A stretch of DNA of 64,000 nt from Aedes albopictus (GCF_035046485.1 NC_085137.1:315157164-315221163); one strand, 5' to 3'; counted from the stretch's first letter, positions 44,999-57,080 are shown. Numbers and translations: made by a program. Notes: generated by a model from the sequence alone, not told the origin.

Positions 44999-45465
44999 CT
45001 CTTTAATACGAAGTTTTTCTCCAAAATTTCATAAAAGTCAATATGTTTGCATATTGTAAAAACATTATAATTTTGTGATTGAATTCCAAACAGTCCCTGA
45101 AATGTAATGGTTATTCATACCCAAAAACACAAAAAATATTGTTACATTATTCAAGTCTTCCTAGGTTTTACAACGAACTCATGAAGGAAGCTCATAAAAT
45201 AAATACAATAAATACTAATATTGTAGCACATAAAACTTCAACTTTGAACAAATCTACAAGACTCAATTTTCGACCAAATGACATGAAAATTCGGGGTTTT
45301 CTTAGTTGAAGTATCTATAATGGAAGAAAAATATTAGAAAAATAAAATATTGAAGTCGATTTTTGAGGTTTTGTCCGGCTTCCGGCCACTGTGCACTGTT
45401 GTGCTTCTGACTCTGACTTCAGCTAGACTGAGGAGGTACGACCCGAGCGTCTGTTCACTAAGGAG

Positions 45466-46027
45466 CAGCGGTCGGAATTTTCGCTCATTCTCACGAAAAT
45501 AGATTTCTCCCTCACGCCAATTTTCAGCGAAAATCTGGCTTGAGAAATCTCCCGCACAAAGAGCAGAGCGAAAACATTTTTTCACTCACGCCCCAAGGTG
45601 CGAGAATTTCGTTTGCCATTTGTCGGCCGATTATGTTGTCTTTCCTTGACTCATATGACGCCGACGATGATTGGTTTTATGCATTATATTTTCTACACCC
45701 TCTGTGTGGTTGGCGTGGTGGTGTGGATAGAGTGCGCGTGTCGCGTACGTTTTTAGTAATGCTCCAGGTTCGAATCCCGTCGCGGGCACAATTTTTGTTA
45801 ATCTGCTTTGAAAAGATTTTCGTGAAAATTGGGTGAGAGAAAATTTTAACAGAACGAAAAGAAATTATCTGCAGGTTGGAGCGATTTTCAGTTATCATGA
45901 ATCGCTACTCTCGAAAGAAGTGCTGGAGGGGAAAAGTGTTCCTCAAACAAAATAGTGAAAATAAGCTCTCCCGCCACCGTGAGAATATCCATATTTCGTA
46001 TCGCTGAAACGAAAATTACGAACCCTG
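45466..46027. mobile_element. 562 bp hAT-like element with CTAAGGAG duplication
   Basis: 8 bp CTAAGGAG flanks both ends. Ends CAGCGGTCGGAATTTTCG and CAGGGTTCGTAATTTTCG (reverse of right) are inverted. It contains a tRNA-like head at 45705-45790 with B-box GGTTCGAATCCC. No transposase. Confidence 0.85.
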
Positions 46028-47000
46028 CTAAGGAGGTGCGTCTGTTCTGGCATCCAGCGGCTGAGTAAGAAACGCTGCACCAGATTTGAAACTTGGAACA
46101 TGGAATTGAAAGTCACTAGGTTTCGCAGAATGTGACAGGATAATCTACGACGAACTACTACATCCCCGCAACTTCGACATCGTGGCATTGCAGGAACTTT
46201 GTTAGACTGGACAGAAAATGTGGATTAGCGGGCATCGAGAGGCTACCTTCTACCAAAGCTGTGGCACCACCAATGAACTGGGAACAAGATTTATAGTGTT
46301 GGGCAAGGTGCGAAAACGTGTGGTCGGGTGGCAGTCGATCAACACAAGGATGTGCATATTGAGAGTTAATGGCCGTTTCATCAACTACAGCATCATCAAC
46401 GTCCACTGCACTGTCCGAAGCAATTTCTTCTCCCGCAAAAATATCCATAAAGCCACCTGGAGATCACCGACCATCAAACAGAAAACCAAATCGACCACGT
46501 ACTAATTGACGGTAAATTGTTCTCCAATATAACCAATGTCCACACATACCGCAGTGCGAATATAGATTCGGACCACTACCTAGGCGTTGTATGCATGCGC
46601 TCAAAACTTTCGACAGTTATCACCACGCGTCGAAGTCGAACGCCGCAACTCAACATCGAGCAGCTGCGTAACGTAGAAGTAAAGTAGCTCAAGACTACGC
46701 GCAGCAATTAGCAGTGGCCCTACCAACTAGAAACTCAACCGGTCGCGCAAAGGCTTCGTGGCACAAGCCGACATGTGCTGAGACAATAACGATGCGCAAC
46801 ATTTCAGCCCAAACCGACATTCAGTTCTTCAGATTTGTGCTCTTGAAAATTCGAGGTGTGGCTTCGTCATATCATCACCCTAACCTCCAAGAGATTGGGG
46901 AGGAGGTTGACCGATTGAAAAACAACAAAGCCGCAGATCAGGTACCAAGCGAACTTCTAAAATACGGTGGTGAAGCACTGGTGAGAGCAATACACTGTAA

Positions 47001-49174
47001 GGGGTCGTCCATAAATGACGTAGTTTTTGGGGGGGGGGGGGGGGTGTTTGTGATTTTGCGACGATAGGGGGGTAGGGGTTTATGATATACTACGTAGCTT
47101 TCTACAAGGCCTAATGAAAAAAAAACCTTAATTAATAAAAATTTTACTTGCCTAAGTATCATTATCCAGTAGATCAAAAAAAATATTGCATGATTTTTTT
47201 TCCATTCACATAAATGTTAAAACAAATAAAGAAAATAAATGCCGGCTTCATTTCATAAGACATGCAGCTATCGGACGCAACAACTGTATCTGAGAAATTG
47301 TTTTTGAAATCCTGCGTAACGAATAACGTATTGTGCTTGCAGACAAAAATCAATTTCGCTCAAATGCTTCTCAAGACAAATAGTTTGCTGCTTGCTATTG
47401 GGCACTGCACGCCGCTAAGGTTGCAAAGGAAATTTTTTCTTAGTTTTTGGCGGGATTATTCCAGGAGTTCCTTATATAGTTTCTTAAGGAGCTCCTCTTG
47501 CAACTTTGTAAGGAATTTCTCATTGTGTTCTTTATAGGTTTCTCCAACAGGAGAAGGATAAAATTTCCACAGGAATTCCTACTGGGAATCCCAGAAAAAA
47601 AAAACTTCTAAAAACATTCCAAAAGGATATGGAGGAATCTCAGAAGGAATCTCTGAAGGAATCTCTGAAGGAACTTCCAAAAGAGTTTCAGAAGGAACTC
47701 CTGGAACAATCTTGAAATGAAATAGAGAAATTTCAAAAGAAATTCCGTGAGGAGTACCTGGAGCAATTCTAGATGAAGCTTTCGGAGAAATCTTGAATAA
47801 ACTTCTGGAAGAATCTTAGAAGATACAAGATATTTGTAGATTGTCAGTAGGAACTGTTGGTTTAATTTCTGAAGAAAGCAGGGAAGAAATAATTGATAGA
47901 ATCCCGTAAGGAATTATTGAAGGAATCCCGAAAATAAATTTTGGGAAGCACGGAAGATTATCTCGATATAACTCCTGGTGAAATCTAAGAAAGAAAATCC
48001 TGGAGGAATTCCAGAAGCAACTATCAGAATCCGTAAAGGGATTCCTTGCAGAATTCTAAGATATCCTGGAGGAATCCAGGATGGAGTGAATTGAGGGATG
48101 CCGGAAAAAAGTTACTGAAGGAGTCCCGGGAAAAAAATCCTGGATAAACCCTAGAAGGAAGTCCTCAAAGAATACCAGAAGAATCCAGGAAGGAATCCAA
48201 AAAAGAACACCTGGAGGAATCCCAGAAGCAACTCCTGGGAGGGTTTTGAAAGAATGCCGGAGGGGTTACCTGCCGAGATCTTGGAATGAATATCTGAGTG
48301 AATTCCTGAAGGAAACCAAGAAGGAACTCCTCGAGGAATCCCGAAAGGAACTTCTTTAGGAAACACAGAAAGAAGTTCTGATGGAATCTCAAAAGAAATT
48401 CCGGTTAAATCTGCTGGTGGAAAAGAGGAGAAGAAAACCTTGAAAGAAACCCTGAAGGAAACCATGGATAAACTTTTAGAAAAATCTTAGAAAAAAAAAC
48501 TCCTGGAAATAATATAAAAGGGATCTTTGAAGGAACCCCTGAAGGAATACAATAAGGAGGAATTCTCTAAAAATTCATGGAGAAATCCCAGGAGGAACTG
48601 AAAAGGGAGACATTCTTAAAAATGAGAATCCCAAAAGAAACTTCTCGATTAATTCCAAAATGAACTGCTGTAAGAATTTTATAAGAAACTCCTGCAGGGT
48701 CCTTCGAATGTCGTGATGAATTTTATTCAAATGAAACCAATTTCATATTCCTAATAGATTTATTAGTGAGCAAACTAATATCTTCGGAAGAACTTCCAGG
48801 CTAATATGGTATTGGGAGCATCAGTTATTCGGCATCAAGCAGAACGATGGGTGGTATATTGAGTCATTAGCTTTGGTGATAATCTCCACTGGTTGCACCT
48901 ATGGGCTTGATGTCGGCGATCTGAATCTGGCAGTCGACAATGTTTTCTTGTTATTGTTGTTTTTTTCATAATTTTCTATTTACATACAAGTTAAAATTGA
49001 AATCAGAGCTAAGTTCGAGTTTTTTTTACACGAAAAATTGTTTGAGGGGGGGGGGGGTCAACAAGCTACGTAATTTATATAGTGGGGTATCTGAATTTGT
49101 GACGAAATGCTACGAGGGGGGAGGGGGGTATTAAAAATCGCTTAAAAAAAGCTACATCATTTATGGACGCCCCC
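47001..49174. mobile_element. TIR element carrying minisatellite
   Basis: Ends GGGGTCGTCCATAAATGACG and the inverted TCATTTATGGACGCCCC, each followed inward by ACTACGTAGC-like and poly-G sequence. Interrupts the RTE RT gene. Interior mostly minisatellite (47440-48705). Target duplication not clear. Confidence 0.8.
47440..48705. repeat. GGAATTCCTGGA-type minisatellite, array 2
   Basis: Degenerate AGGAATCCCGAAGGAATCT-like units over 1.27 kb, same general sequence as array 1 at 19195-20975 but more diverged. Open frames across it are artefacts of the repeat. Confidence 0.82.
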
Positions 49175-49732
49175 ACATAACATAAGATTTGGCCTTGGGA
49201 GGAGGAAGTATTAGCGGAGGAATGGATCGAAGGTATCGTGTGTCCCATCTACCTAAAGGGCGACAAATTGACTGGATTCATGGGTGAACGCACTACAACG
49301 GATTAGATGTTCACCATCCGCCAGGTGTTGCAGAAATGCCGCGAATACAACGTGCCCACACATCACTTGTTCATCGATTTCAACTCGGTGTATTATACAA
49401 TCGATCGAGAACAGCTGTGGGAGATTATGCACGAATACGGATTTCCGGATAAACTGATACGATTGATCAAGGCGACAATGGATCGAGTGATGTGAGTAGT
49501 TCGAGTATCAGGGACACTCTCGAACCTTTTCGAATCTCGCAGAGGATTACGGCAAGGTGATGGTCTTAAGTGCTTGCTGTTTAACATCGTCTTAGAAGGT
49601 GTAATAAAGAGAGCGGGGATAAACACGTGTGGAACGATTTTCACGAAGTCCGTTCAGCTGCTTGGTTTCGCTGATGATATAGATATTATAGCTCGCAAAT
49701 TTGAGACGGCGGAAACGTACATCCGACTAAAG

Positions 49733-51371
49733 CAGTGCTTCCCAAAGTGGGCGAAATCGCCCCCTTGGGGGCGAAAACGACATTAAAGGGGGCAAAAATT
49801 TAAAAATTAGAAATTGGGGGCGAAAAATCCATCAAGGGGGCGATTATCCACAAACCATTTTATTTAGATCTTGGACACGAATGCCAGCTAATTTGATGAA
49901 GTGTCTTAAATAAAATATAATAATTTTATTTACAGTGATTTTGGTTATTTTTTGACAGTTTTAGTCTCTTTGTCAAGAGAGTATTTTGTTATAAGAATTG
50001 TCTGAAACTTGATCGAATAATTCAGCTCGATTGGGAAAATTTTGATGTAAATCTGGGATTCAATAGGCTTAATATATTACTCCATGACGAATAGAACACT
50101 GTTACTAAAAAATAGAAGAAGTTTCCCTTCAAGGGGTTTTATTTATTTTCAGACATATTCATTTTGAAAACCAAACCTCAAGTGCAATTATTTGTGGAGA
50201 AATATTGATTATTTGATTATGTGCTTTTTCTAAGCCATCAGCCATTAAGTGGAAGCTCCTCAGCTCTTTTCTAAAATACAATTCGTTTTTTTAACACAGC
50301 AATATATTCTTTAGTTGTGAATAATTTGAAAAGGTCACAATTGAAAATTGCGAACTATAAAAAAACCTCTGATTTGAAATAATAAATCTACTTAATGTAC
50401 TTAATACTCGAATATATATTTGGAATTTTAGCATTTATGAAAAAAGTAAACATCTCATACTTTTTGTTATTTGGTATTTTAAAAAACGAAGTAATTTAAG
50501 AAATTATACTTGTTGATGATCGCATATTTGCAACAATATGATTTGATACATTTTTCATGTTTCACGAAATACGAAACTTATCTGTCCTTGATTTGTCTTA
50601 GGTGTGAATTCAAAACGCGTCCTTAAAGCTTTCATATATTTCAAGATATAGGAAAGCTTTGAAAGTATTTTGAATTTACCAGAGTTTTTCAAGACTCCTG
50701 TATTCTAAGATTTTCTGAGAGAATATTAAACAAAATTTGGGTACTAAAGATTTTATTTCAGATTTCTATTTCTTTCCTTTTTCTTTGATTTTACAAATAT
50801 CTTGTTATTAGAAGTTGATATCCAAGATCACATTACGTCTGCATATTTAGTAAAATTGCTAAAATTTTTCAAACCACTTGAAAGGCTTTTGTTTAGTTTA
50901 TTTAAATTTATTACGGAATCTTCTAATTTTCGGTTAAGTTTCAATTTTCGTCAAACTTTTGGAATTTCTGTGAGAAAACCAAGACGTCTTACAAAGCTAA
51001 ATCCTTAAACCCTACTATGAATCTTACTTCATCGATATTTGAAAATGATTGTATTTAAAAGTCACATTACCTTAAAATTCTCCAAAAATATGATTCTGAA
51101 TATTATTTATTCACGATTTCATATTAGAAATTTAAACTGGAAGTTGAATGAAAATGTAATAAAATTTATTAATGCGTCTAAACATTTTCAAAAAATACAG
51201 TGTAAATAAGAAGTTTTTGTTCCAGTAACTTACAAAATAGGCAGAATTTGTAGATTTTAATGCAATTACAAAATTTCGAATCTTATTTCAAAAAATTCAA
51301 ACATAGGGGGGCGAAAATATTTTTCAGCAGCTTCAAGGGGGCGATTGCTCCGACAAGTTTGGGAACCATTG
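49733..51371. mobile_element. 1.64 kb hAT-like element with GACTAAAG duplication
   Basis: Perfect 8 bp GACTAAAG at 49725-49732 and 51372-51379. Ends CAGTGCTTCCCAAAGTGGG and, reversed from the right, CAATGGTTCCCAAACTTGTC are typical hAT ends. GGGGGCGA motifs recur in both sub-terminal parts. AT-rich centre without recognisable transposase. Confidence 0.9.
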
Positions 51372-52123
51372 GACTAAAGAGGGAAGCCAGGCGAATCGGA
51401 TTAGTCATTAATGTGTCGAAAACAAAGTACATGATGGCAAAGGGCTCCAGGGAGGAATAACCGCGCCCGTCACCCCGAATTTCTATCGACGGTCATGACA
51501 CCAGCAGAGAAGTTGAGAGGCGCATTGTGGCAGGACTCCGCGATCGAATAAAGTGCACCGTAACACGAAGTTAACTACAATCTACAATCGACAATCTACA
51601 ATCTACAAAACGCTGAAAATCCGCTAGTCCTCTATGGGCACGAAGCATGGACTCTACGTGCAGAGTACCAACGCGCCCTTGGAGTTTTCGAACGGAATGT
51701 GTTGCGCACCATCTACGGCGAAGTGCAGATAGAAGGCGGGACTTGGAGAGGGCGAATGAACCACGAACTGCATCAGCTGTCGGATAGCAACTGGACCAAA
51801 ATGGTTCTCATGGAGTCATCCGACCGGTACAAGAAGACGAAGTGCGCAGCGAGCTAGGTAGGTTGATCAAGTGGTGGACGATCTCCGGATCCTTCGCAGA
51901 GTGCGGAGCTAGAGACACACAGCCATGGACCGAGTAGACTCCTATGTACAGCAAAGGATACCCAGGCCTTAGTCTGACCGGTAAGGTAAGTATCGTAGCA
52001 TTTTTTCAAGTGTTGAAATAAAAACCAAAAAAAAAATTTTTTTTTTCAAGTGCGCTGAAGGATTAGTTGACCCTTGGTACTTCTAGGCCACGTCATTAGC
52101 TAAAACGTCAGTATTCGGATACT

Positions 52124-52403
52124 CTCTCTCTCTTCTTGGCGTAACGTCCCCCTGGGACAAAGCCTGCTTCTCAGCTTAGTGTTCTATGAGCACTTCCACA
52201 GTTATTAACTGAGAGCTTCCTCTGCCAATGACCATTTTGCATGTGTATATCGTGTGGCAGGCACGAAGATACTCTATGCCCAAGGAAGTCAAGGAAATTT
52301 CCTTTACGAAAAGATCCTGGACCGACCGGGAATCGAACCCGTCACCCTCAGCATGGTCGTGCTGAATACCCGTGCGTTTACCGCCTCGGCTATATGGGCC
52401 CTT
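52124..52403 (-). mobile_element. Feilai-like SINE, full length (minus)
   Basis: Reverse complement of the 260-536 and 32517-32799 copies. Flanked by GTATTCGGATACT on both sides (52111-52123, 52404-52416). Confidence 0.92.
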
Positions 52404-52547
52404 GTATTCGGATACTGTAGACTGTATTAATTAGTTGGCGGATCCTACTTATAGTTATTTATCGTGAATTGGATCAAAATTTCACGGTCATGATTAGCGT
52501 GCCAAAGAGAGGGATAATAAACAATAATAACTATAGTTTTGTACGTA

Positions 52548-52760
52548 GGGTATTGTACCATTTGGGCAGGTGTACCTATTTTGGGCACTTGCCGCTATAA
52601 CTAAGTCAATTTCAAACCGATTGATTTGATTTTTTGTACAGAGTTAAATACTGTACGTGCCTAACTCTATACAAAATTTCAAATCAATCGGTTTGAAATT
52701 GACTTAGTTATAGCGGCAAGTGCCCAAAATAGGTACACCTGCCCAAATGGTACAAGACCC
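52548..52760. mobile_element. 213 bp near-perfect foldback MITE
   Basis: GGGTATTGTACCATTTGGGC at the left pairs with the right end over about 95 bp per arm, with only a short loop. TA on both sides. It lies about 420 bp past the Nol9 stop codon. Confidence 0.9.
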
Positions 52761-53176
52761 TAACCACTTACTGGTCTTCCCACTCTTGTTCCCACCAAAT
52801 ATTTCCATTGCGACCTAATAGGAACGGTCACAAAACACAAAAAAAAAAATTCATGGGCTAGATAGGATTAAAAGATTGATCACTTACCTATTTTCCAGGT
52901 CCAGCTTTTGTTCATGGTCGAGTGGCATGCATTACAACGACGTTCTTGAAGCAAAGACCGTTTGGTTGTTGTAGCTGGCTTTCGAATATTCCAACTAATA
53001 TTCGCTTAAAATGAATACATACATTCTTCAACGCCCGCGAAGCGTATATTATTGAATCAACTTGATTTTAATCTACTATTACAGCAAACATAAATACGAT
53101 TAAATTTTCAAACAAAATGTACAGATGCTCAATAGCGCAACATAGGAAAAAGATCTTTTTCCCTTTCTCACCGTCC
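52761..53176. other. Nol9 3' UTR and downstream sequence
   Basis: No gene. Contains the candidate ATTAAA signal at 53067-53072 for the minus-strand gene and an A-rich run near 52840. Confidence 0.5.
53067..53072 (-). terminator. Nol9: Candidate poly(A) signal ATTAAA for Nol9
   Basis: ATTAAA on the minus strand, about 105 bases past the stop codon. It is the nearest plausible signal; no AATAAA was seen closer. Confidence 0.4.
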
Positions 53177-53355
53177 TCAGTCGATGTTGTACACGTAAGG
53201 AATGGTTCCCTGAATTCGGGCACTCTGCCGTAGGAACACGGCATTCGGTAAGCTACTGCTACAGATGGCCAACACGTTCACTTCCGCGAGCCGAGCATCC
53301 GGCAGTGATTGTAACAGGTAGACGTTGTTGTTCTTGTCCACACCTCGCACGATAC
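53177..53355 (-). CDS. Nol9: Nol9 terminal exon, C-terminal beta domain
   Basis: Follows a 151 bp intron. It encodes IVRGVDKNNNVYLLQSLPDA, RLAEVNVLAICSSSLPNAVF and LRQSARIQGTIPYVYNID then stop. The GIVRGxD and LPxxVxL pattern is the usual NOL9 C-terminus. Reading through the intron instead would end the protein 16 residues after the donor. Confidence 0.9.
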
Positions 53356-55556
53356 CTGGAGTTGAAGGTGGAATAGGAAAATGAATTCTAAGAAATACTG
53401 TCCATGATCGCATATCAGTCCCATCTTTGCTGGGTTTCCTATTCATATGGGACAATTATGCGATCATAGGCAGAATACCTATTAAGGAAAATAATGGATA
53501 AATTACCGATTCCGAGGCACTCGTACAATCCGGCGTCGTCCTTCCGGCACAGGTAGACCAGCGTGGCATTCAGCACCGATGGCAGTTGATCTTCGCCCAG
53601 GGTCTGATCCTCTCGTGTAACGAGCACCTGCAGTTGACCGAGCGGAGCGCAGAATGGTTTGACCTCGTTGAACCACTCGCTGGAGGAATCCTGCAGGATG
53701 TCCGCCAGGTGGGCGAGCAGCATCATATTCCGCCGCTTGGGAGCGTTCAGCGTGAAGCCCTTCTTCGGATAGCACACGTTCAGTTCGTAGTGCTTGAATG
53801 ATGCCTTTCGTTTGATGTATTCCTGGACTTCGCTCCGGAGGATATTGTGGCTGTACCGATTGATGAATTCGGAAGTAAATCGATTCTGGTAATTGGGGAT
53901 GGCATGGAGTTTGTCGGTGGATACGAGTTGGACCACATCCGTCGGCGACAGCATCCGAAGAATCGTGGTCATCAGCTCTTCGCCGAAATCCGACACGTAG
54001 CCCATGGTGTTGACGATCCAAGGGACGTTTCCGAATTCAGATTTGTGCTGTTCGCAGTACCGAAGCAGCTGACGGACGTTTTGGGTGTAGAAGATGAGGG
54101 AAGACACAATGTCCAGGCTTCCGAAGAGCCAACTTTTGACCGGTGGGATTGGGTTGAGCGTGGCTACTCCGAGAAAAGGTTTATCGACTATGGTTACGCT
54201 TATCGTTTCCGGAACGTGCTGAATCGGTTGACCAATGTCCAGATCGATCAGAACCACCTTCTTAAACTTTTCGACGTTTTTGTTGATGAGGTATTGGCAC
54301 AGAGTAGATTTACCGGATCCTTTTCCTCCTATAACCACTATTCTGCTGTTATTTTTTGCAACTATTTTATCCCATTCTGGATCCGGTCGGTACAGTGAAG
54401 TCCCCTTGTCAACGTGCTCTGAGAAGAACTCCGCATTCAACAGGTATTCAGTTCTGTAAAATTCGCTCTTTTTCATGTACTCCACTTTCGGGAACAGGAA
54501 ATCTTCCGATAGGTACTTATCAACGGTATCTATCCGTTTATTGTTGCTATCCGCTTGTAGCAGGACCAAAACCGAGTCTGAAGAATCGAAGGTTTTCAGG
54601 AGATCTTTCAAGTCCGCATCGTGGAAGTGTTTCTCCAACCGAGCCATAACTTTCCCCATCGCATCCTTTGAACTAGGAGCACTCTGAGGCCGAGGAGTCA
54701 AATTCAGACTATGGAACCCACGGACAGCAAATGCGCTTCGACATTCACCGGGACTCAGATTGTAACCCATCACTTCCAGTCCGCCCACCAGAGGCTGAAT
54801 GGTAAGATGTCCACTGAAGTAGAGTGTATTCTTCAACACCAGAAGCGAGAGCCGCATATCGATCGCGTCGTAGAACCGATAACTGGATTGATTCACGCTG
54901 CTTTGCTCAACTTCCTCCTCCATTTCATTATCTACGACTTCTTCTGTTGCAGCGGTCCTGACGACATCCGGGTTCTTCGCGTCATTCAATCTCAGCTTTT
55001 TCAGCTTTTCAGGTCTGTCTATCAGATTCCCTTGAGCGTCGTAGATGGGAACCAATATCGGACATCCCCCATCATTAATATCATCATCTTGACTTTCGCC
55101 AGCCGATCCTCTTCTCCTATCATCCAACGGCAATTCCACTATTTGAGCCGTTTCCACATCGCTGTTGAAAGACACCTCGTTCTCGTCGATGTTATACACC
55201 CGCGCAGTGCCCCGACAGATATACAGATCGTCATCTTCTTCAGCCACGTAATCCTCGTCGTCCTCGCTGTCGTACGATTCGTCCCAGTAGGAAGGGAGAT
55301 CACTGTCGTCGTCATCCGAATCGTCTTCATCGGAATCATAGTCAGAGGAAAACTCATGATCATCTAATTCGGATTCCTCCTCTTCCTCCTCCTCTTCAGC
55401 AAACGAATCTTCAGAATATTCCGCTTCAGAGTCTTCCTCAAAGGAGTCACTATTCGTGAATTCATTCTCACCATCATCGTCGTCGTCATCACTAGAATCC
55501 GTGTCTTCTCCAAAGTCCAGTTCTCCTCGCATATAAGCTTCAAGGTCGAATGGTTC
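53177..55556 (-). CDS. Nol9: NOL9-type polynucleotide 5'-hydroxyl kinase, partial gene model
   Basis: NOL9/Grc3 proteins phosphorylate 5'-OH RNA ends and act in the nucleolus in ITS2 processing of pre-rRNA. Exons: 55556-53507 and 53355-53177, joined in phase 1 (GGAATCG|GTAATT, CTCCAG|GTATCG). Counting from the Met at 55532: Asp/Glu-rich region 6-105, linker, beta-rich N-terminal domain, P-loop IGGKGSGKST near 397-406, Walker-B-like VVLIDLDIGQP near 425-435, PWIVNTMGYVSD and MLSPTDVVQL in the kinase domain, and a C-terminal beta domain ending PYVYNID. IVNTMG and the layout fit NOL9 rather than CLP1. Length (734 residues from that Met) is close to the human protein. No first exon was recognised upstream. 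Confidence 0.92.
53507..55556 (-). CDS. Nol9: Nol9 exon: acidic N-terminus, P-loop kinase domain
   Basis: An acceptor (CTTTCTTTTTTATAG) sits immediately before GAACCATTCGAC, so eight codons EPFDLEAY precede the Met at 55532 in the same frame. The TAG of the acceptor is in frame, so either splicing brings in an upstream exon or translation starts at that Met. Polypyrimidine quality and protein-like sequence before the Met favour splicing. The donor is ATCG|GTAATT. Confidence 0.9.
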
Positions 55557-56246
55557 CTATAAAAAAGAAAGGACAGTTATGTGTTAACACATAAATGAAT
55601 TTGAGATAGGGTGACTTAATATGTTCTTAACCATCTAACGCTTATGGTGTTGGTAGAGCACCTGCTCTTTTCGGCGAATCTGACCTAAGCCCGTTCGCTT
55701 CAATACTGTAAAAGAACATTTGGAAAAAGTTTTTTTTTGCTTGAGAGTTGAAACCTCTTCACTAGACCTGAAGATAGAAAAGAGTACGTAATCTTTCAGA
55801 AGCAGTTTGCCAGCCGTACGCGAAAAATGATATCCATTAAGACACTGTTGCCTACTGACTCATAAAGTTACGGTAGAATGTTGGAAAGTTTTCAATTGGT
55901 CAGTCAATCAGGATTTGCCTATGTAGTGTTATGGTCACACGGTTTGTGTTTGTCTTCTTGTTTGATTTTGTGGTATGGTTCAATATGTTTTTCTTCTCGT
56001 CAAGTCAGTTGTCGTATGTTTGTTTGTTTTTTTTTTTTCATCGAAACAATCGAACCCGGTATGTGAAAATATAGTCAATCCTGTGTCAACTTGTTTTCTT
56101 GATTTCGCTAATCGTTTTCTACTTCTCTATGTTCATCTCTTGTGTCCTTAAATTGTCATCGGTCCAAACCCCACAGAAACATGTAACTGAACTTCTGAAA
56201 TGTTTCTGTTGGTGTCATAATACCATCTAAGAGTTAAACAAAAATA
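55557..56246. other. Probable Nol9 first-intron or upstream DNA
   Basis: No coding exon recognised. At 55630-55705 a tRNA-like head on plus (GTTGGTAGAGCACCTGCTC, then CCGTTCGCTTCAAT as a weak B-box) may be a SINE fragment. The rest is AT-rich. Confidence 0.4.
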
Positions 56247-57068
56247 CGCCAAGTTGGTCAGTTGATTGCAATAAAATTTTAAAATAATAAAGATTGCATG
56301 TCAACTATGTATTATGTATTCATCCCCCTACAAATACTATGAAAAATATTCAAATTCGTTCAATTGTCCTATCGGTCCTACCTATAAACCATGTTATTTT
56401 CTCAAGCGTAGCCTAGAAATGTCAACCTAGTCATACACAAGTAACGTTGTTCTGTTAATAAAAAGCAGCCAGTTTTTGTCCAAAATGTCTAGTCGAACGC
56501 ATTGATGTCAACAATGCGTTTATGTGTTCGCACGTTAGCTTTGACCCTATCAGCACAATAAAGTGCTGCAATGCAAATCTCCTTCCCACTATTAATTCTT
56601 CGGTCGATTTTAATTGCTTTATTTAAAGAAAATATGACCAACTAACATTGTAAAGATTCGAAAAAGCGACTATGACATTAATAAATTACTAATCAAAATC
56701 AACCGAGAAACGTGGGAAATAGAGCCCAGACAACATTTTGAAGTCAGCTGGCTGTAAAAGGTTCCAAAACCTGTCACAAATCCTATAATACTTTTATTAG
56801 GATTTGTAACAATCATCAAAACCTTCTCAAATCCAACCGACTTGGAACTATTGCTTGGGAATAGACTCTACTGAGCCCCGGCGGTTCCTCCGTGTTTATT
56901 GAGCATGTCTGATGCATATGATCAGCCATACTCCATCTGCATCAGCCAGTTCGTGATGAGGCAGCATTAAAATGTTAAAAAGGTGATATGTTTCACTAAA
57001 GAACACTACATTATAATAATCAAAATGAAACTCTTTCACTTTAATACCGTCAACCCCTGCGAACTTGG
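56247..57068 (-). repeat. Second copy of the 41.8-42.6 kb retro-sequence
   Basis: Aligned by eye to 41815-42629 with about 90% or more identity (for example CATCCCCCTACAAATACTAT, CATTGATGTCAACAATGCGT). The poly-T end of copy 1 is not present here. Interrupted at 57081 by the ORF1-only retroelement. Confidence 0.85.
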
Positions 57069-57080
57069 TCAGGGTTCTTT

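Larger units (their letters stand above)
42765..45000 (+). pseudogene. Jockey/CR1-like non-LTR RT, interrupted
   Basis: RT blocks in order: DQHGYMPGRSVATNL (near 42850), VIYTDLKAAFDSIDHTIL (43812 on), GVPQGSNLGPLLF, active site YADD (near 44090), KANRQLGFI, then after a stop the thumb and C-terminus (DFTDPYCLKALYCSLVRPI, LRLEGVQRKFIRFALRN). Ends in a (TAA)n tail at 44961-44998. Broken by the 868 bp element at 42942, an in-frame TAG at 44397 and missing 5' part. Confidence 0.88.
45400..51990 (+). pseudogene. RTE-type non-LTR element (plus), split by three DNA elements
   Basis: Pieces in order: 5' leader (45400-45465, 46028-46150); endonuclease (HKATWRSPT, IDHVLIDGKLFSN, NIDSDHYLGVV; 46150-46620); linker and RT start (PSELLKYGGEALVRAIH, to 47000); RT (EEWIEGIVCPIYLKGDKL, VPTHHLFIDFNSVYYTI, GFADDIDII; 49175-49732); C-terminal part (NVSKTKYM, LYGHEAWTLRAEYQRALG, VFERNVLRTIYGEVQ; 51380-51990). 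Stops and frameshifts show it is dead. Insertions at 45466-46027, 47001-49174 and 49733-51371. Confidence 0.88.

Noticed and set aside
49733..51371. Autonomous hAT transposase in this element
   Set aside because: The interior is AT-rich with only short frames; no hAT dimerisation or catalytic motif seen.
53503..54021. 172-codon minus frame overlapping Nol9
   Set aside because: Out-of-frame shadow of the Nol9 exon, Arg/His-rich, with no family resemblance.
55533..55556. Met at 55532 as the definite Nol9 start
   Set aside because: A good acceptor lies 25 bases upstream and the intervening codons EPFDLEAY look protein-like, so the start is left open.
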